The notes: generated from the letters alone by a model not told the origin. A stretch of DNA of 64,000 bases from Microbulbifer sp. GL-2 (GCF_007183175.1 NZ_AP019807.1:3530001-3594000); one strand, 5' to 3'; positions 54,621 through 63,417 are shown, numbered from the stretch's first letter. Numbers and translations: made by a program.

Positions 54621-56148
54621 AACCCAACTCCTGCAAATACTGCTCCATTTCCCCCTCCAGCTCGCTTAACTGGGCTTTCAGCTGCTGCCGCTCGGCGCGC
54701 ACGGCCAGCAGGTCTATCTCCTCTTCCTCTTCGAAGGTATCCACATAGCGGGGGATATTCAGGTTGTAGTCGTTATTCTGAATTTCCTTGAGGCTGGCCA
54801 CATAGGCATATTTGTCCAGGTCGGCGCCCTGGCGGTAGGTGGCTACCACCTTGTCGATATTGTCCTGGGTGAGCAGGTTCTGGTTTTTGCCCGCTTTAAA
54901 TTCCCGCGAGGCATCGATAAACATCACGCTGTCGTCCTGCTTGTCGCGGGCGAAGATCAGGATGGCGGCGGGGATGCCGGTGCCGTAGAAGAGTTTTTCC
55001 GGCAGGCCGATCACTGCGTCCAGCAGGTTTTCCTCAATCAGCTGCTTGCGGATCTTGCCCTCGGCAGAGCCCCGGAACAGCACGCCGTGGGGCACCACCA
55101 CGCCCATACGCCCGCTCTTGGGGTTGAGGGTTTCGATCATATGCAGGATAAAGGCGTAGTCCCCCTTGGTTTTTGGCGGCACGCCGCGCTGAAAGCGGCC
55201 GAAGGGGTCGTTGCCGGCTTCGTCGTGGCCCCACTTGTCCAGGGAGAAGGGCGGATTGGCGGTGACGATGTCGAACAGGTCCAGGTTGCCGTTTTTGTCC
55301 AGTAGCTTGGGGTTGCGAATGGTATCGCCCCATTCGATTTTGTGGTTGTCCTCGCCGTGCAGGAACATATTCATTTTGGCCAGAGACCAGGTGGAGCCGA
55401 TAGCTTCCTGGCCGTAGAGTTCGTACTGTTTGCTGTCGTGGTGTTCCCGCACCTTGCGCCCACACTTCATCAGCAGGGAGGCGGAGCCGCACGTAGGATC
55501 GCAGATACGATCGCCGGGGCGGGGGTCGAGCAGTTCGGCGATCAACTCAGACACTTCCGGTGGGGTGTAGAACTCGCCGGCCTTCTGGCCGCCGCTGGCG
55601 GCGAAGTTCTTGATCAGGTATTCGTAGCCGTTGCCGATCACATCCAGGTTGCCCACGCGGCTGGGGCGCAGGTTTAGTTCGGTTTTGGCGAAGTCTTCCA
55701 GCAGGTGGCGGAGGATGGTGTTCTTCTGCTTTTCCTCGCCCAGTTTATCGGTATTGAAGGAGATATCCTGGAACACGCTCTTGCCGGCGTCCTTGAGCTT
55801 GGTGCCGTTGGCCTCTTCGATGGCGTGCAGGGCCTGATCGATACGCTCGCCATTGCCGGGCTCGTGGCGGTGTTCGTACAGGGTGTAGAAGCTGGCACTC
55901 TGCGGCAGGACAAAGCGCTCGCTCTTCATCATCTCTTCGATCAGCTCCGGCTCGTCGCCGTAGGCTTCCGCGTAGTAGTCGTAGTGGTCCTGCCACACAT
56001 CGGAGATGTACTTGAGGAACAGCATGGTGAGGATAAAGTCTTTGTAGGTATCGGCGCTGATGGTGCCGCGAAAGGTATCGCAGGCATTCCACAGGGCTTT
56101 ATTGATACTGTCCTGGCTGATTTGTTCGGCGGCGCTATTGCTGCTCAT
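54610..56148 (-). CDS. hsdM: Type I restriction-modification methyltransferase subunit M
   Basis: A 512-residue N6-adenine methyltransferase. The N-terminal HsdM helical domain is followed by the SAM motif ICDPTCGSASLLMKCG and the catalytic motif IVTANPPFSLDKWG (NPPF, about residues 297-300), then AILIFARDKQ and a C-terminal helical tail that contacts HsdS. With HsdS it forms the M2S methylase. I place the start at ATG 56148 (MSSNSAAEQIS), the usual type of N-terminus; an upstream ATG 56217 in frame adds 23 residues and cannot be excluded because neither has a strong ribosome site. First gene of the restriction operon. Confidence 0.95.
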   Translation of the reverse strand: MSSNSAAEQISQDSINKALWNACDTFRGTISADTYKDFILTMLFLKYISDVWQDHYDYYAEAYGDEPELIEEMMKSERFVLPQSASFYTLYEHRHEPGNGERIDQALHAIEEANGTKLKDAGKSVFQDISFNTDKLGEEKQKNTILRHLLEDFAKTELNLRPSRVGNLDVIGNGYEYLIKNFAASGGQKAGEFYTPPEVSELIAELLDPRPGDRICDPTCGSASLLMKCGRKVREHHDSKQYELYGQEAIGSTWSLAKMNMFLHGEDNHKIEWGDTIRNPKLLDKNGNLDLFDIVTANPPFSLDKWGHDEAGNDPFGRFQRGVPPKTKGDYAFILHMIETLNPKSGRMGVVVPHGVLFRGSAEGKIRKQLIEENLLDAVIGLPEKLFYGTGIPAAILIFARDKQDDSVMFIDASREFKAGKNQNLLTQDNIDKVVATYRQGADLDKYAYVASLKEIQNNDYNLNIPRYVDTFEEEEEIDLLAVRAERQQLKAQLSELEGEMEQYLQELGYGA

Positions 56149-56639
56149 GGGGTGTTTCTTGTCCTTTGTGTACTGCTGGGGCACTGGGGTCCAGTCGAAT
56201 TCGGTTTGCGCTGGCATTGCTACAGGTGTTGTCGCAGGTGTTGTTTCCCGGTTTTACGGTGCTATCTGTTTGGGTGGCACGCTGGCCGGGTCTGCTCTGG
56301 TACGGTTGCCCGATGGTGTGGGAGCTTCCCAAACAAGGCCGGGCCAAACCCGGATTGCGCTAAGTGTTGGGGATGGTGATTCAGCTGTCGGATGGCGTCA
56401 AGGGCATTTATACCCTTCTATCCTGAGCGTGATGCAGCGGCTTAGGTTGTGGGAGTCACTACCGGATAACTCGTGTTGGCGACAGACTCTCCTTGATTGT
56501 TTTTTATGCTGCTGTGGTGTGCCTTCGGTATGGCTGGGCTAGCTAATCTATAGAGAGTCCTGTTCACGGAAGCACTGCTGAGGCGCTAATGGCGCCAGAG
56601 CAGTGGCCAGGGCTTGTTTGCTGGGAGAGGAGGTCAAAT
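56149..56639. other. Gap upstream of hsdM, with hsd promoter
   Basis: About 490 bases between divergent hsdM and a small secreted protein gene. Overlapping frames in both directions are GC-skewed shadows. Promoters for both genes must lie here; I cannot point to convincing -35/-10 boxes. No clear dyad. Confidence 0.4.
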
Positions 56640-57185
56640 ATGATTCGGCATATTGCATGTATCTTGGCGAGCCTGGTTCTGGGATTCTGTGGGAGTTTGA
56701 GCCTGGCAGAAACGGAGCAAAATAAAGGAAGGTATCTCGGGGCCTTTAATGACCCCGTGGCTTATTGCCGAGTTGTGGTCAATGCAGATAACCCGGAAGA
56801 ACCCTATATAGGCCCGGCAAAACCGCAGGTGGTGTTATCGGGTATTTACCAGGCAGCTGGAATTTCTGCCGGTGCCCCGAGGGATTGGGTTGCGGGGGGC
56901 ACTTTATGGCGTTGTATGGATGGCGGAGTCTATGCGTGCTTTGTCGGCGCCAATCTTCCCTGTGAAGAAAAGGCGGACACTTCGAAGGAGCCCAGTGAGG
57001 CAATTACCGCTTACTGTAAGAGCAACCCTGCGTCGGAATCTATACCGGCGGTAGTGACTGGGCGAGTGACTATCTATGCATGGCACTGTGAGAATGGCGT
57101 TCCAGAAATTACCCGCCAGGCGCTACAGGTAGATGAACGGGGTTATATTGCTAATTATTGGTATCGGATGGATCGATCAGGATAA
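56640..57185 (+). CDS. Small exported cysteine-containing protein, function unknown
   Basis: A 181-residue protein with a signal peptide (ACILASLVLGFCGSLSLAET). The start ATG 56640 is fixed by GAGGAGG six bases upstream, which rejects the longer frame from 56589. The mature part holds seven cysteines (e.g. AYCRVVV, LWRCMDGGVYACFVGANLPC, AYCKSN, AWHCENG), likely forming disulfides in the periplasm. It resembles other small gammaproteobacterial secreted proteins with a YACFVGANLPC-like core, but I recognise no named family. No linked gene explains its role. Confidence 0.75.
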   Translation: MIRHIACILASLVLGFCGSLSLAETEQNKGRYLGAFNDPVAYCRVVVNADNPEEPYIGPAKPQVVLSGIYQAAGISAGAPRDWVAGGTLWRCMDGGVYACFVGANLPCEEKADTSKEPSEAITAYCKSNPASESIPAVVTGRVTIYAWHCENGVPEITRQALQVDERGYIANYWYRMDRSG

Positions 57186-57291
57186 AGAGTAATTTTCGCG
57201 AAAGTGGTTTGCCTTATGGTAATGGAGGGCTTCTGCTACTGAGGTGTGAAAACATAACGCCGCTGTGAAATACGGGCAAACTATTTTGGGT

Positions 57292-57328
57292 TTAGCGCAC
57301 TTGGGGTTAGCGTACTTAGTGTTAGTGT
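57292..57328. repeat. Short imperfect 15-bp tandem repeat
   Basis: TTAG recurs at 57292, 57307 and 57322; the first two units (TTAGCGCACTTGGGG and TTAGCGTACTTAGTG) differ at four positions, and a partial third follows. It lies between convergent genes and is probably a minor slippage product. Confidence 0.5.
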
Positions 57329-57400
57329 CGGATAAGGCCCCAGGGGAGGGGGTTACTCCCCGCTGCTTTTGAGGCATCTAAAAACTGCTAATTTTCCCCT

Positions 57401-58135
57401 TTAGGTCTGCTCGTTATCCAGTTTTTTCGCGAGCTTGTGCCCTTCATCAGAGATCCCAAGTTTCCAATAACTGGAAATGTAAATATGGGTTTTGGGGATT
57501 TCTTTATCCTGCTTAAAAAATTTCCGTAACTGCCGCATGCTACTAAATTCGCAGGCGGCCCAGATGGCGGCTTGGCCTGGAAGCCAGGGCAGTGCCTGAA
57601 TTTTAGGGAGGAGAAGTTCACCGGTGGGGAGAGAATTTACCACCCAGTGCAGCTGCAGGTTTTTTGGATGTTTCAGTGGCTGAATATCCGATTCGCTTGA
57701 AACTTCTATCACCGCATATCCGCTGGCCTCATCAGGTAGTTGGGCCAGGTTAACGCTAATGGCGGGTAGGGCGGTCATATCGCCGGCGAGCAAAAACCAG
57801 TCGGCCTGGGGGTTAATCAGCTTCTTGGGGCCTGGCCCTCCTATCAAAATAGAGTCTCCGGGTTGTGCATTGGCCGCCCAATTTGAGGCTGGCCCTTCAT
57901 GTTCATGCAACGCGAAGTCGATATCGATTTCTGTCTGCCGTTGGTACCTGATGGTATAGCTTCTCATTAGCGGGCGTGTACCTTCGCCCTTAGGGAAAAC
58001 CAGTTTTACATAGGCACTTTCCTGGTCGCAGGGAAAGGATTCAAACCCTTCGCCACCCAGAGTGATACGTAACATGTGTTCTGAGACTTTGGTGGAGCGC
58101 AAAACGACCAGCTCTCGTGTGCGTTTTTCAGCCAT
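57401..58135 (-). CDS. Siderophore-interacting protein (FAD-dependent ferric reductase family)
   Basis: A 244-residue SIP-family flavoprotein that reduces ferric siderophores in the cytoplasm. The FAD-binding RSYTIRYQRQTEIDIDFALH (RxYTxR) is near residues 60-80, followed by PGDSILIGGPG and FLLAGDMTALPAI for nucleotide binding, and AAIWAACEFSSMRQLRKFF for NAD(P)H. It lies 14 bp after the MarR-type gene on the same strand, so both share one promoter and the operators at 58608-58650. Regulation by a MarR protein rather than Fur suggests control by an effector. Family secure. Confidence 0.9.
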   Translation of the reverse strand: MAEKRTRELVVLRSTKVSEHMLRITLGGEGFESFPCDQESAYVKLVFPKGEGTRPLMRSYTIRYQRQTEIDIDFALHEHEGPASNWAANAQPGDSILIGGPGPKKLINPQADWFLLAGDMTALPAISVNLAQLPDEASGYAVIEVSSESDIQPLKHPKNLQLHWVVNSLPTGELLLPKIQALPWLPGQAAIWAACEFSSMRQLRKFFKQDKEIPKTHIYISSYWKLGISDEGHKLAKKLDNEQT

Positions 58136-58149
58136 AGTATTGAGGCTCC

Positions 58150-58587
58150 TTAATCTGAAGTAGAGTGTTCGGTCAGGTTCTCGATCATAACGCTGGCGAT
58201 ATGGGCAAACGCCTTGAGTTCTTTTTCGCTCAGGTTGAGAGTCATTACAGCGATAACCTCTGTTTCCAGGTTATGCACTTTTTCAAGAATCTTTTTTCCT
58301 GATGCTGTGGGAGCAAGGAACTGACTGCGGCGGTCATTAGGGTTGTCTGTTTTTTTGATAAGTTTGGATTGAACCAACTCATTAAGTACCCGTGTAATCT
58401 GGGCCTTATCTTGATTCATTCGCAGGGCAATTGACCGTGCGGTACCCTGCGGATACTTGCAAATTCCCTTGAGCACGCGAATATGATTTACCGGGAGGTC
58501 AATTTTTTGCTCCTGAATGCTGATCCGCAGCTGCTTTTTGTAAGCGTGGATCAGCTGGTGCAGGGTTTCGTTGACTGAGTAGCTCAC
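58150..58587 (-). CDS. MarR family transcriptional regulator
   Basis: A 145-residue MarR protein with winged helix-turn-helix: GICKYPQGTARSIALRMNQD and KAQITRVLNELVQSKLIKKT, then the wing NDRRSQFLAPTASGKKILE. N- and C-terminal helices for dimerisation are in place. It heads an operon with the siderophore-interacting protein gene. Two matching 15-bp dyads lie in its promoter region, so it is probably autoregulated. Inducer unknown. Confidence 0.92.
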   Translation of the reverse strand: MSYSVNETLHQLIHAYKKQLRISIQEQKIDLPVNHIRVLKGICKYPQGTARSIALRMNQDKAQITRVLNELVQSKLIKKTDNPNDRRSQFLAPTASGKKILEKVHNLETEVIAVMTLNLSEKELKAFAHIASVMIENLTEHSTSD

Positions 58588-58607
58588 AGGGTTGCCGCAT
58601 TAATTTG

Positions 58608-58622
58608 GTTGATATTGTCAAC
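58608..58622. promoter_or_regulatory. MarR-type operator, proximal copy
   Basis: GTTGATATTGTCAAC is a near-perfect dyad (GTTGA...TCAAC) 21 bases upstream of the regulator start. It is the first of two copies 28 bp apart. MarR proteins typically bind such TTGA-TCAA palindromes; the link to this regulator is inferred from position. Confidence 0.75.
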
Positions 58623-58635
58623 TTTATTTTAAGTG

Positions 58636-58650
58636 GTTGATTGTGTCAAC
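58636..58650. promoter_or_regulatory. MarR-type operator, distal copy, overlapping a likely -35 box
   Basis: GTTGATTGTGTCAAC matches the proximal copy at 13 of 15 positions. On the minus strand it contains TTGACA, a consensus -35, with TAAAGT 17 bases further as a possible -10. Occupation would block the promoter of the MarR/SIP operon. Confidence 0.75.
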
Positions 58651-58775
58651 TAAATCGAAGGGTGTTGTATTAGATCGAAAGAAACTTTTCGGCGGGGGAG
58701 AAATTAGGGCGTGGAGCATTGCAGAGAGTTTTCGCCTTTGGGCGCAGAGTATTGAAAGCTAAAAAGCCGATTGAA

Positions 58776-58796
58776 GGGGAGGGGGACCCCCTCCCC
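58776..58796 (-). terminator. Hairpin after the large secreted protein gene
   Basis: GGGGAGGGGG, A, CCCCCTCCCC make a perfect 10-bp dyad 20 bases downstream of the minus-strand stop at 58817. The following minus-strand bases include CTTTTTAG, a modest T-tract, so it is a likely terminator. Confidence 0.65.
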
Positions 58797-58816
58797 AATA
58801 GCGGTAGGAATCGCGC

Positions 58817-60541
58817 TTACCAGGTTAAACTGATATCAGTTCCATCAAACTTCACATCTGAGTCGTACACATACTTCAGCGTGCCTTTCCAGAATGAGCC
58901 GTGCCACTCCCAGTCGGCATCGTAACTGACTTCATTGAGTACCTTTTGACTAAAGGCCTCAAAGCTGCCGTAGCGCTCTTCACTACCCATAATGACTACC
59001 CAGGTTTGCTCGTTCCAGTCGCAGGTGACGGTGTTGGAGTCACCATTGCCACAGGGATAACGCACGGCGATATAGCCGTCGTCTTCCTTGCCGAACTTCC
59101 AGTTACCGCTGCGCTTCTCTTCTTCAAACCCTTCCGGCCACTGCAGGGCTACGTTGGAGCCACCGGAATGGAACAGTTCGATTTCCGGGTAGGGGTTGTA
59201 TTGAATTACGGCAACATTGTTCACCTGTTTGATCTTCGGCAGATGGTCGTTTTGCATGGTGCTATTGCCATCGCCAACCTTTGCCCAGACTGATTGGGTA
59301 CCGGTGGTGGCGATCCAGGGAGTCTGCTGGTAGCCCTGACGACCACCCCAGTAATTCTGAATGGAGTGCATCATCACACCGCCATCCTTATACATGGAGA
59401 AGTTGGCGCCGGAGAGCACCGAGCTGCGGCTGAATACAGCTCCGGCCTTAGCGGCAGCGGGGGCAGCAGCTTCTGAAAGACCCAGGAATTGGTCAAAGGC
59501 CTTTAGCCCTTCATACCCTTCGAGCTGATATCTACTGGCGAACCAGGCGGTATCAGCGGCTACATCGGGATGGAAGTAGGCTCCCTGGCTCCAGTAGAAG
59601 GGCACACGCTCTTCGCGGGGGAAGTCGGCATAGAGACTGTTTCTGGCATCACCGAGAGAGTGGCCTACCGAGTAATTCATATTCAGGTTTTTACCGAAAT
59701 ACTCAAAGACCTGATCGGTGATCTCCAGGCCGGAGGTAGCCAGCATTACACCTGCGGGGCTTGGTGTTCTTACTGACTCTTTGCCCAGGCCCGTTAAGAG
59801 GTAGATGATGCGGTTGATGTTGCCGCCGGAACCGTTCCTGCGATAACCGTCATTACTTCGACCTGCGGCTGAAAAAAGGATGCCTTGGTCGTTGGTGACC
59901 AGCAAGATGTCCTGTAGCAAGCGTTGCGCAGCGCCCGTGGCCAGCTCGCGAATTTCTGCATCTTCAGAAAAATCGACGAGGTTAAGTAGCGCAGATAGGG
60001 TGTAGGGGTAATAAACCGGGGAGTAAAACTCATAGAAACCATACTGGTTTTTTACTTCCAGGTAGCGCTTCAAACGCTTGTAAGTTCTATCATCCTCAAA
60101 AACGCCGTACTTCTCTTGTAGGAGATACTGGGCAGAGGTGTACATGATCATGTGATTTTCAGAGGCGAAGACATGATCCCCAGTGCCGCCTTCCTTAAAC
60201 CAGAAATGGTATCCGTCCAAAGCAGCAAAGAGTTCGTCTTTGATTTCTGGACGGAAAAACAGGATACGGATGAGCCTGGTAAGGGTGAAGTCTGAATTCT
60301 TCTTGCCGCCATTGCGCAAGACATCCAAGTTCTTGTTCAGAGCTTCCCAATTGAGCTCATCGCCAGTGTATGCCTGTAGGACTACAGCGGTATCATTGGT
60401 GGAAGAAACCCCCTCTTCAATATATTGCAGCTGCCTATCTTGATATGCGCTCTCATCAAAAGCCTGCGCATTAGCACTGGCCGAATGTATCGACAATCCT
60501 AAAAAAATTGGGTACAGCATTCCTACTACTGGTACTTTCAT
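58817..60541 (-). CDS. Large secreted protein of unknown function
   Basis: A 574-residue protein with a signal peptide (MLYPIFLGLSIHSASANAQA). The mature part has a helical first half (LTRLIRILFFRPEIKDELFA; FASENHMIMYTSAQYLLQEK; YYPYTLSALLNLVDFSED) and a beta-rich second half (QTPWIATTGTQSVWAKVGDG; WVVIMGSEERYGSF). A helical barrel followed by beta-sandwich is the layout of polysaccharide lyases of alginate/heparinase type, and the SENHMIMYTSAQYLL segment resembles the helices seen there, but I find no catalytic motif I could name. A monocistronic gene with a strong hairpin downstream. Confidence 0.65.
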   Translation of the reverse strand: MKVPVVGMLYPIFLGLSIHSASANAQAFDESAYQDRQLQYIEEGVSSTNDTAVVLQAYTGDELNWEALNKNLDVLRNGGKKNSDFTLTRLIRILFFRPEIKDELFAALDGYHFWFKEGGTGDHVFASENHMIMYTSAQYLLQEKYGVFEDDRTYKRLKRYLEVKNQYGFYEFYSPVYYPYTLSALLNLVDFSEDAEIRELATGAAQRLLQDILLVTNDQGILFSAAGRSNDGYRRNGSGGNINRIIYLLTGLGKESVRTPSPAGVMLATSGLEITDQVFEYFGKNLNMNYSVGHSLGDARNSLYADFPREERVPFYWSQGAYFHPDVAADTAWFASRYQLEGYEGLKAFDQFLGLSEAAAPAAAKAGAVFSRSSVLSGANFSMYKDGGVMMHSIQNYWGGRQGYQQTPWIATTGTQSVWAKVGDGNSTMQNDHLPKIKQVNNVAVIQYNPYPEIELFHSGGSNVALQWPEGFEEEKRSGNWKFGKEDDGYIAVRYPCGNGDSNTVTCDWNEQTWVVIMGSEERYGSFEAFSQKVLNEVSYDADWEWHGSFWKGTLKYVYDSDVKFDGTDISLTW

Positions 60542-61205
60542 CAGTACTTGTTCCTATTTTGGTTTTTGATTTCTGGCGTTAAACGCCATAAATGTACCAC
60601 TTGTGTATTAGAGGAATTTATTGGATTAAAAGATAGGTATTTTCTGTCGCTGAAGATTGCCAATTCGATCAGTCAGGTACTTTGGTTCTCACTTTGGGAA
60701 TATTTTTCTTGTTAAGATTTTTCTTGCCTTAAATATTTATTTTTTATGTCCTATTTATGAAGATTTTGAGGGGCTAATTGGTACAAGATGATAATCAAGA
60801 TAAATTTATTTTTAGGGGATTTTTTTATAAAAATTGAGTTTATTTGTTCCAGTCTTAAAGTTGAAGGTCAGTTACTACCGGGTCAGAAGGAAAGAATACC
60901 CTGCGCTCAAAACTCGCTGTGAATACATCCCTGTACGCTCGTAATCGGCATCCATGCCTCATACGGTCCCGAGCGCAGGCTACTCTTTCATTCTCCCTTG
61001 TTAGTAAGTTAAAAAGGCAGAGGTTTTCAGTTTCTACTTTATAGGGTTGCTCTATGTCTTAAACATATTTTTAGGAGGTTCGCACGACAGACTGAAGGAA
61101 CCCTTAACTTGAGTCAGTTTCTACGCAGGCAGGCTTCAAGTTTGCTACTTTGGTGGCTGTAGATGAAAGTGATAGTAATGATTGTTGGGTATTCAGAGAT
61201 TAAAT
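60542..61205. other. 664-bp gap containing an inverted-repeat element
   Basis: No gene seen. The left 300 bases are AT-rich and presumably carry the promoter of the secreted protein gene. The 118-bp repeat element at 60881-60998 is in the middle. The remainder leads to the small membrane protein gene and shows no clear promoter. Confidence 0.5.
60881..60998. mobile_element. 118-bp palindromic element, MITE- or REP-like
   Basis: Left arm 60881-60908 and right arm 60971-60998 are imperfect inverted repeats matching at 23 of 28 positions; the inner nine (CCTGCGCTC / GAGCGCAGG) are perfect. The 62-bp centre contains two nested mini-dyads, TACATCCCTGTA and GGCATCCATGCC. The element is GC-richer than its AT-rich surroundings, and has no coding capacity. 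The structure fits a short non-autonomous repeat dispersed in the genome, but only one copy is in this window, so its mobility is inferred. Confidence 0.6.
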
Positions 61206-61598
61206 ATGAAAAAAATACTGATTTTCTTTGCTGCAGGTTGCTTAGGCGCTTTGGCTAACAGCTTAATGGTATGGTTATTTGGGGCTCTTGGTATTACTTC
61301 TGCGCTTGGCGTTTCTATTGCTCCCGCCTTATCTGCCGAATGGCTCTATCCAAGGATTGTCTGGGGTGGCATTTGGGGACTTTTTTTCCTCCTTCCCTTT
61401 TTGTCATCAAAGCTGCTGTTAAAAGGCGCCATTCTGAGTTTACTTCCCTCTGCATTTCAGCTATTTGTCGTATTCCCAATGATGACAGGCAACGGGGTAG
61501 CCGGATTTGGTTTGGGAATGCTTACTCCAATTTTTGTATTGTTCTTTAACTGGGTGTGGGGTGTTGTTGTAGCACTCGCCATAAAATCGGCTAGATAA
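61206..61598 (+). CDS. Small integral membrane protein
   Basis: A 130-residue inner-membrane protein with about four hydrophobic helices (ILIFFAAGCLGALANSLMVW; VWGGIWGLFFLLPFL; LSLLPSAFQLFVVFPMMTG; MLTPIFVLFFNWVWGVVVAL). I chose ATG 61206 because the 8 residues before it in the longer frame do not continue the membrane pattern. It resembles small uncharacterised membrane proteins of marine bacteria; function unknown. It is convergent with the TGT-like gene. Confidence 0.75.
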   Translation: MKKILIFFAAGCLGALANSLMVWLFGALGITSALGVSIAPALSAEWLYPRIVWGGIWGLFFLLPFLSSKLLLKGAILSLLPSAFQLFVVFPMMTGNGVAGFGLGMLTPIFVLFFNWVWGVVVALAIKSAR

Positions 61599-61635
61599 CA
61601 AAAGTAACTTCTCTCGCTGTTTTTATTTCTGGGCC

Positions 61636-63015
61636 TTAGTTCAGAAGGATTCTTTTAACGACGCCAAGCCCCCGGCTGGTAGTGGTTAAAGGTCCATCCA
61701 GCCAGTGATCGATAATCCGCTGGGCAAATTCACGTCTTTTTGGCCCGCTACGGCCTTCAGTCAGCTCACCGAGGACCCAGTGATTATGAGCGATCCATGT
61801 ATCCCGGGCGATTGGTTTAACATGTTGGTCTGCTTCACAAAATAGCGGTAGTGAAGAGGTCAGTTCGCTGGGTTGGTGCAAAGTTTTTCTGGAGATGCTC
61901 GGATTCCCCAGGGTATCCCACCAGCGCCTGGCTCCTTCAGGGTCGTGACCAAACTTCTGTTTAAAGGATTTGGTGAAAGGGCTGAGAAAGGGCCAGTTAC
62001 CGCCATTCAAAATACGCTCAACAATCTCTTTGGTACTTGCCCGGTCGCCGAAGTTCTCCGGGTCGTAAAGTACCCGGTCTTTGGCCGCGGCATGAATAGG
62101 GCTGGTAGCATCTGCAGTGACTATTGTTTTTGCTGGTAGGGCCGCTGCGGCGATTGGTAATAGTGATGGCGCGCCCAGGCCCAGGCAGTGAAATTTTTGC
62201 AAGATTGTGTTGCGGTCACGATAACCATCCGTAATTCCTTTGAGCACCTGTGCCAGGCGAACATAGCGGCGCGGGACTGGGCGAGCCAATTTGAAAGACG
62301 CTGTACCACTAACGTAAAAGTCGGTTGCGTTTAGGTCTCCACAAACACCAGCCAGTCCCATGGCTGCCGAAGTTACACCGGCCTCTGCAGCGAGCTGTCC
62401 GGCATCGCGGGCCGTGTTGTAGTCCATTGCACTCAGTACGGCATAGGTTGCGAGGCCTTGGCAGAGAGGATTTTCAGCGACCTTTTGCCAAAGCCTTAAG
62501 CTGCGACGGTTGCGTGAGGCAATGCGCTCCACTGTCCAGCCTGTGATCTCCCGTTCCAGGTCCAAGGCCACCAGGCAGGTGCTGGCGAAGTCCTCCTGGG
62601 CAATAAGGTCGGTGGGGTTCATCAACAGCTGACGCTGAATCAGCTCAATGGTATCGATAGATTCTGAGCGCTCGGTGCAATCGGTAAGTACTGATTCTGC
62701 CAGTGCATCGGCTTTTTTGCGTAAGCTTGGCGGGACCTCGCGACCGCGGGGAAGATGACCGAGCTGGCGGCGTAGTGTTTTGACTTCGCGGGTAATTTCC
62801 CTGGCTTTTTCAGAGAACTTCGCAATGACAGAATCGATTAACTGCTTTGTGCCGTTATCGGCAAAGAGTGGCAGGCCCCTGTTGCGCACCTCAACAGCCA
62901 ACCGCAGGTTTGGGTTTGTAATACGATGGGCTGATAGTAGGTAGCCATCGGCCGAGATGAGATGACTGGCGAAGGCATCCAGAGTTTGACGGCGTAAGTT
63001 GGCAATAAAGCGCAT
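61636..63015 (-). CDS. Protein resembling tRNA-guanine transglycosylase (TGT-superfamily, DpdA-like)
   Basis: A 459-residue protein. LPLFADNGTKQLIDSV near residue 50 sits where TGT has the DSGGFQ motif with its catalytic Asp. Further on, FHCLGLGAPSLLPIAAAALP near 285-305 and TADATSPIHAAAKDRVLYDP resemble the late TGT motifs (GVG-P-- then the D--P-R/N region). AAMGLAGVCGDLNA resembles the GGLAVGE segment. The zinc-binding CxC--C--H cluster of true TGT is absent, and an extra helical insertion (70-160) and a C-terminal part are present, as in phage- or island-encoded DpdA enzymes that insert 7-deazaguanine in DNA. Last gene of a three-gene operon; start ATG 63015, 8 bp after the previous stop. 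Homology is by eye. Confidence 0.5.
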   Translation of the reverse strand: MRFIANLRRQTLDAFASHLISADGYLLSAHRITNPNLRLAVEVRNRGLPLFADNGTKQLIDSVIAKFSEKAREITREVKTLRRQLGHLPRGREVPPSLRKKADALAESVLTDCTERSESIDTIELIQRQLLMNPTDLIAQEDFASTCLVALDLEREITGWTVERIASRNRRSLRLWQKVAENPLCQGLATYAVLSAMDYNTARDAGQLAAEAGVTSAAMGLAGVCGDLNATDFYVSGTASFKLARPVPRRYVRLAQVLKGITDGYRDRNTILQKFHCLGLGAPSLLPIAAAALPAKTIVTADATSPIHAAAKDRVLYDPENFGDRASTKEIVERILNGGNWPFLSPFTKSFKQKFGHDPEGARRWWDTLGNPSISRKTLHQPSELTSSLPLFCEADQHVKPIARDTWIAHNHWVLGELTEGRSGPKRREFAQRIIDHWLDGPLTTTSRGLGVVKRILLN

Positions 63016-63023
63016 TGAAGCAA

Positions 63024-63404
63024 TTACCTCAGTGGCGCTCCCCCGTGGAGTGCATGTGAACAGGATTTCCACTCATCAAGCAGTCCGTGCATGTCTTCCA
63101 GTTCCACTTCGAGTTCCAGCGCAACCTGCTCAAAGATATCCCACGCGGCAAAAACATCGGGGTGAGTTTCGATACACTCGGCCACAGCATGATCCATTGG
63201 TTCGATGGGCATATCCATCTCATCTTTTTGATGCAGGTTGGGAAGGCTGGGAATAGCCGTCTCGAGACATTCAGCGCGCACAGACTCTTTGGCGGCGTGC
63301 CACTCGGCCTTTGCCAACTGCGCCATCGCCAGTAGTACCTCTAATTCCAGCAATTTGATTTCAACACTTTCCTGTTCCGACAAGCAGCCGTCATCCGGTG
63401 GCAT
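63024..63404 (-). CDS. Acidic small protein, middle gene of the TGT-like operon
   Basis: A 126-residue, strongly acidic, helix-rich protein with no signal peptide: ESVEIKLLELEVLLAMAQLA and DIFEQVALELEVELEDMHGL are likely amphipathic helices. A clear ribosome site (AGGAGAAG) precedes ATG 63404. It is 13 bp from the upstream gene and 8 bp from the downstream one. I do not recognise the family; an adaptor, or DNA-mimic-like role, is conceivable because of the acidity. Confidence 0.65.
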   Translation of the reverse strand: MPPDDGCLSEQESVEIKLLELEVLLAMAQLAKAEWHAAKESVRAECLETAIPSLPNLHQKDEMDMPIEPMDHAVAECIETHPDVFAAWDIFEQVALELEVELEDMHGLLDEWKSCSHALHGGAPLR

Positions 63405-63417
63405 GGTGCTTCTCCTG

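Noticed and set aside
57343..57361. GGGGAG/CTCCCC hairpin after the small secreted protein gene
   Set aside because: Only 6 bp, far from the stop codon and without a T-tract.
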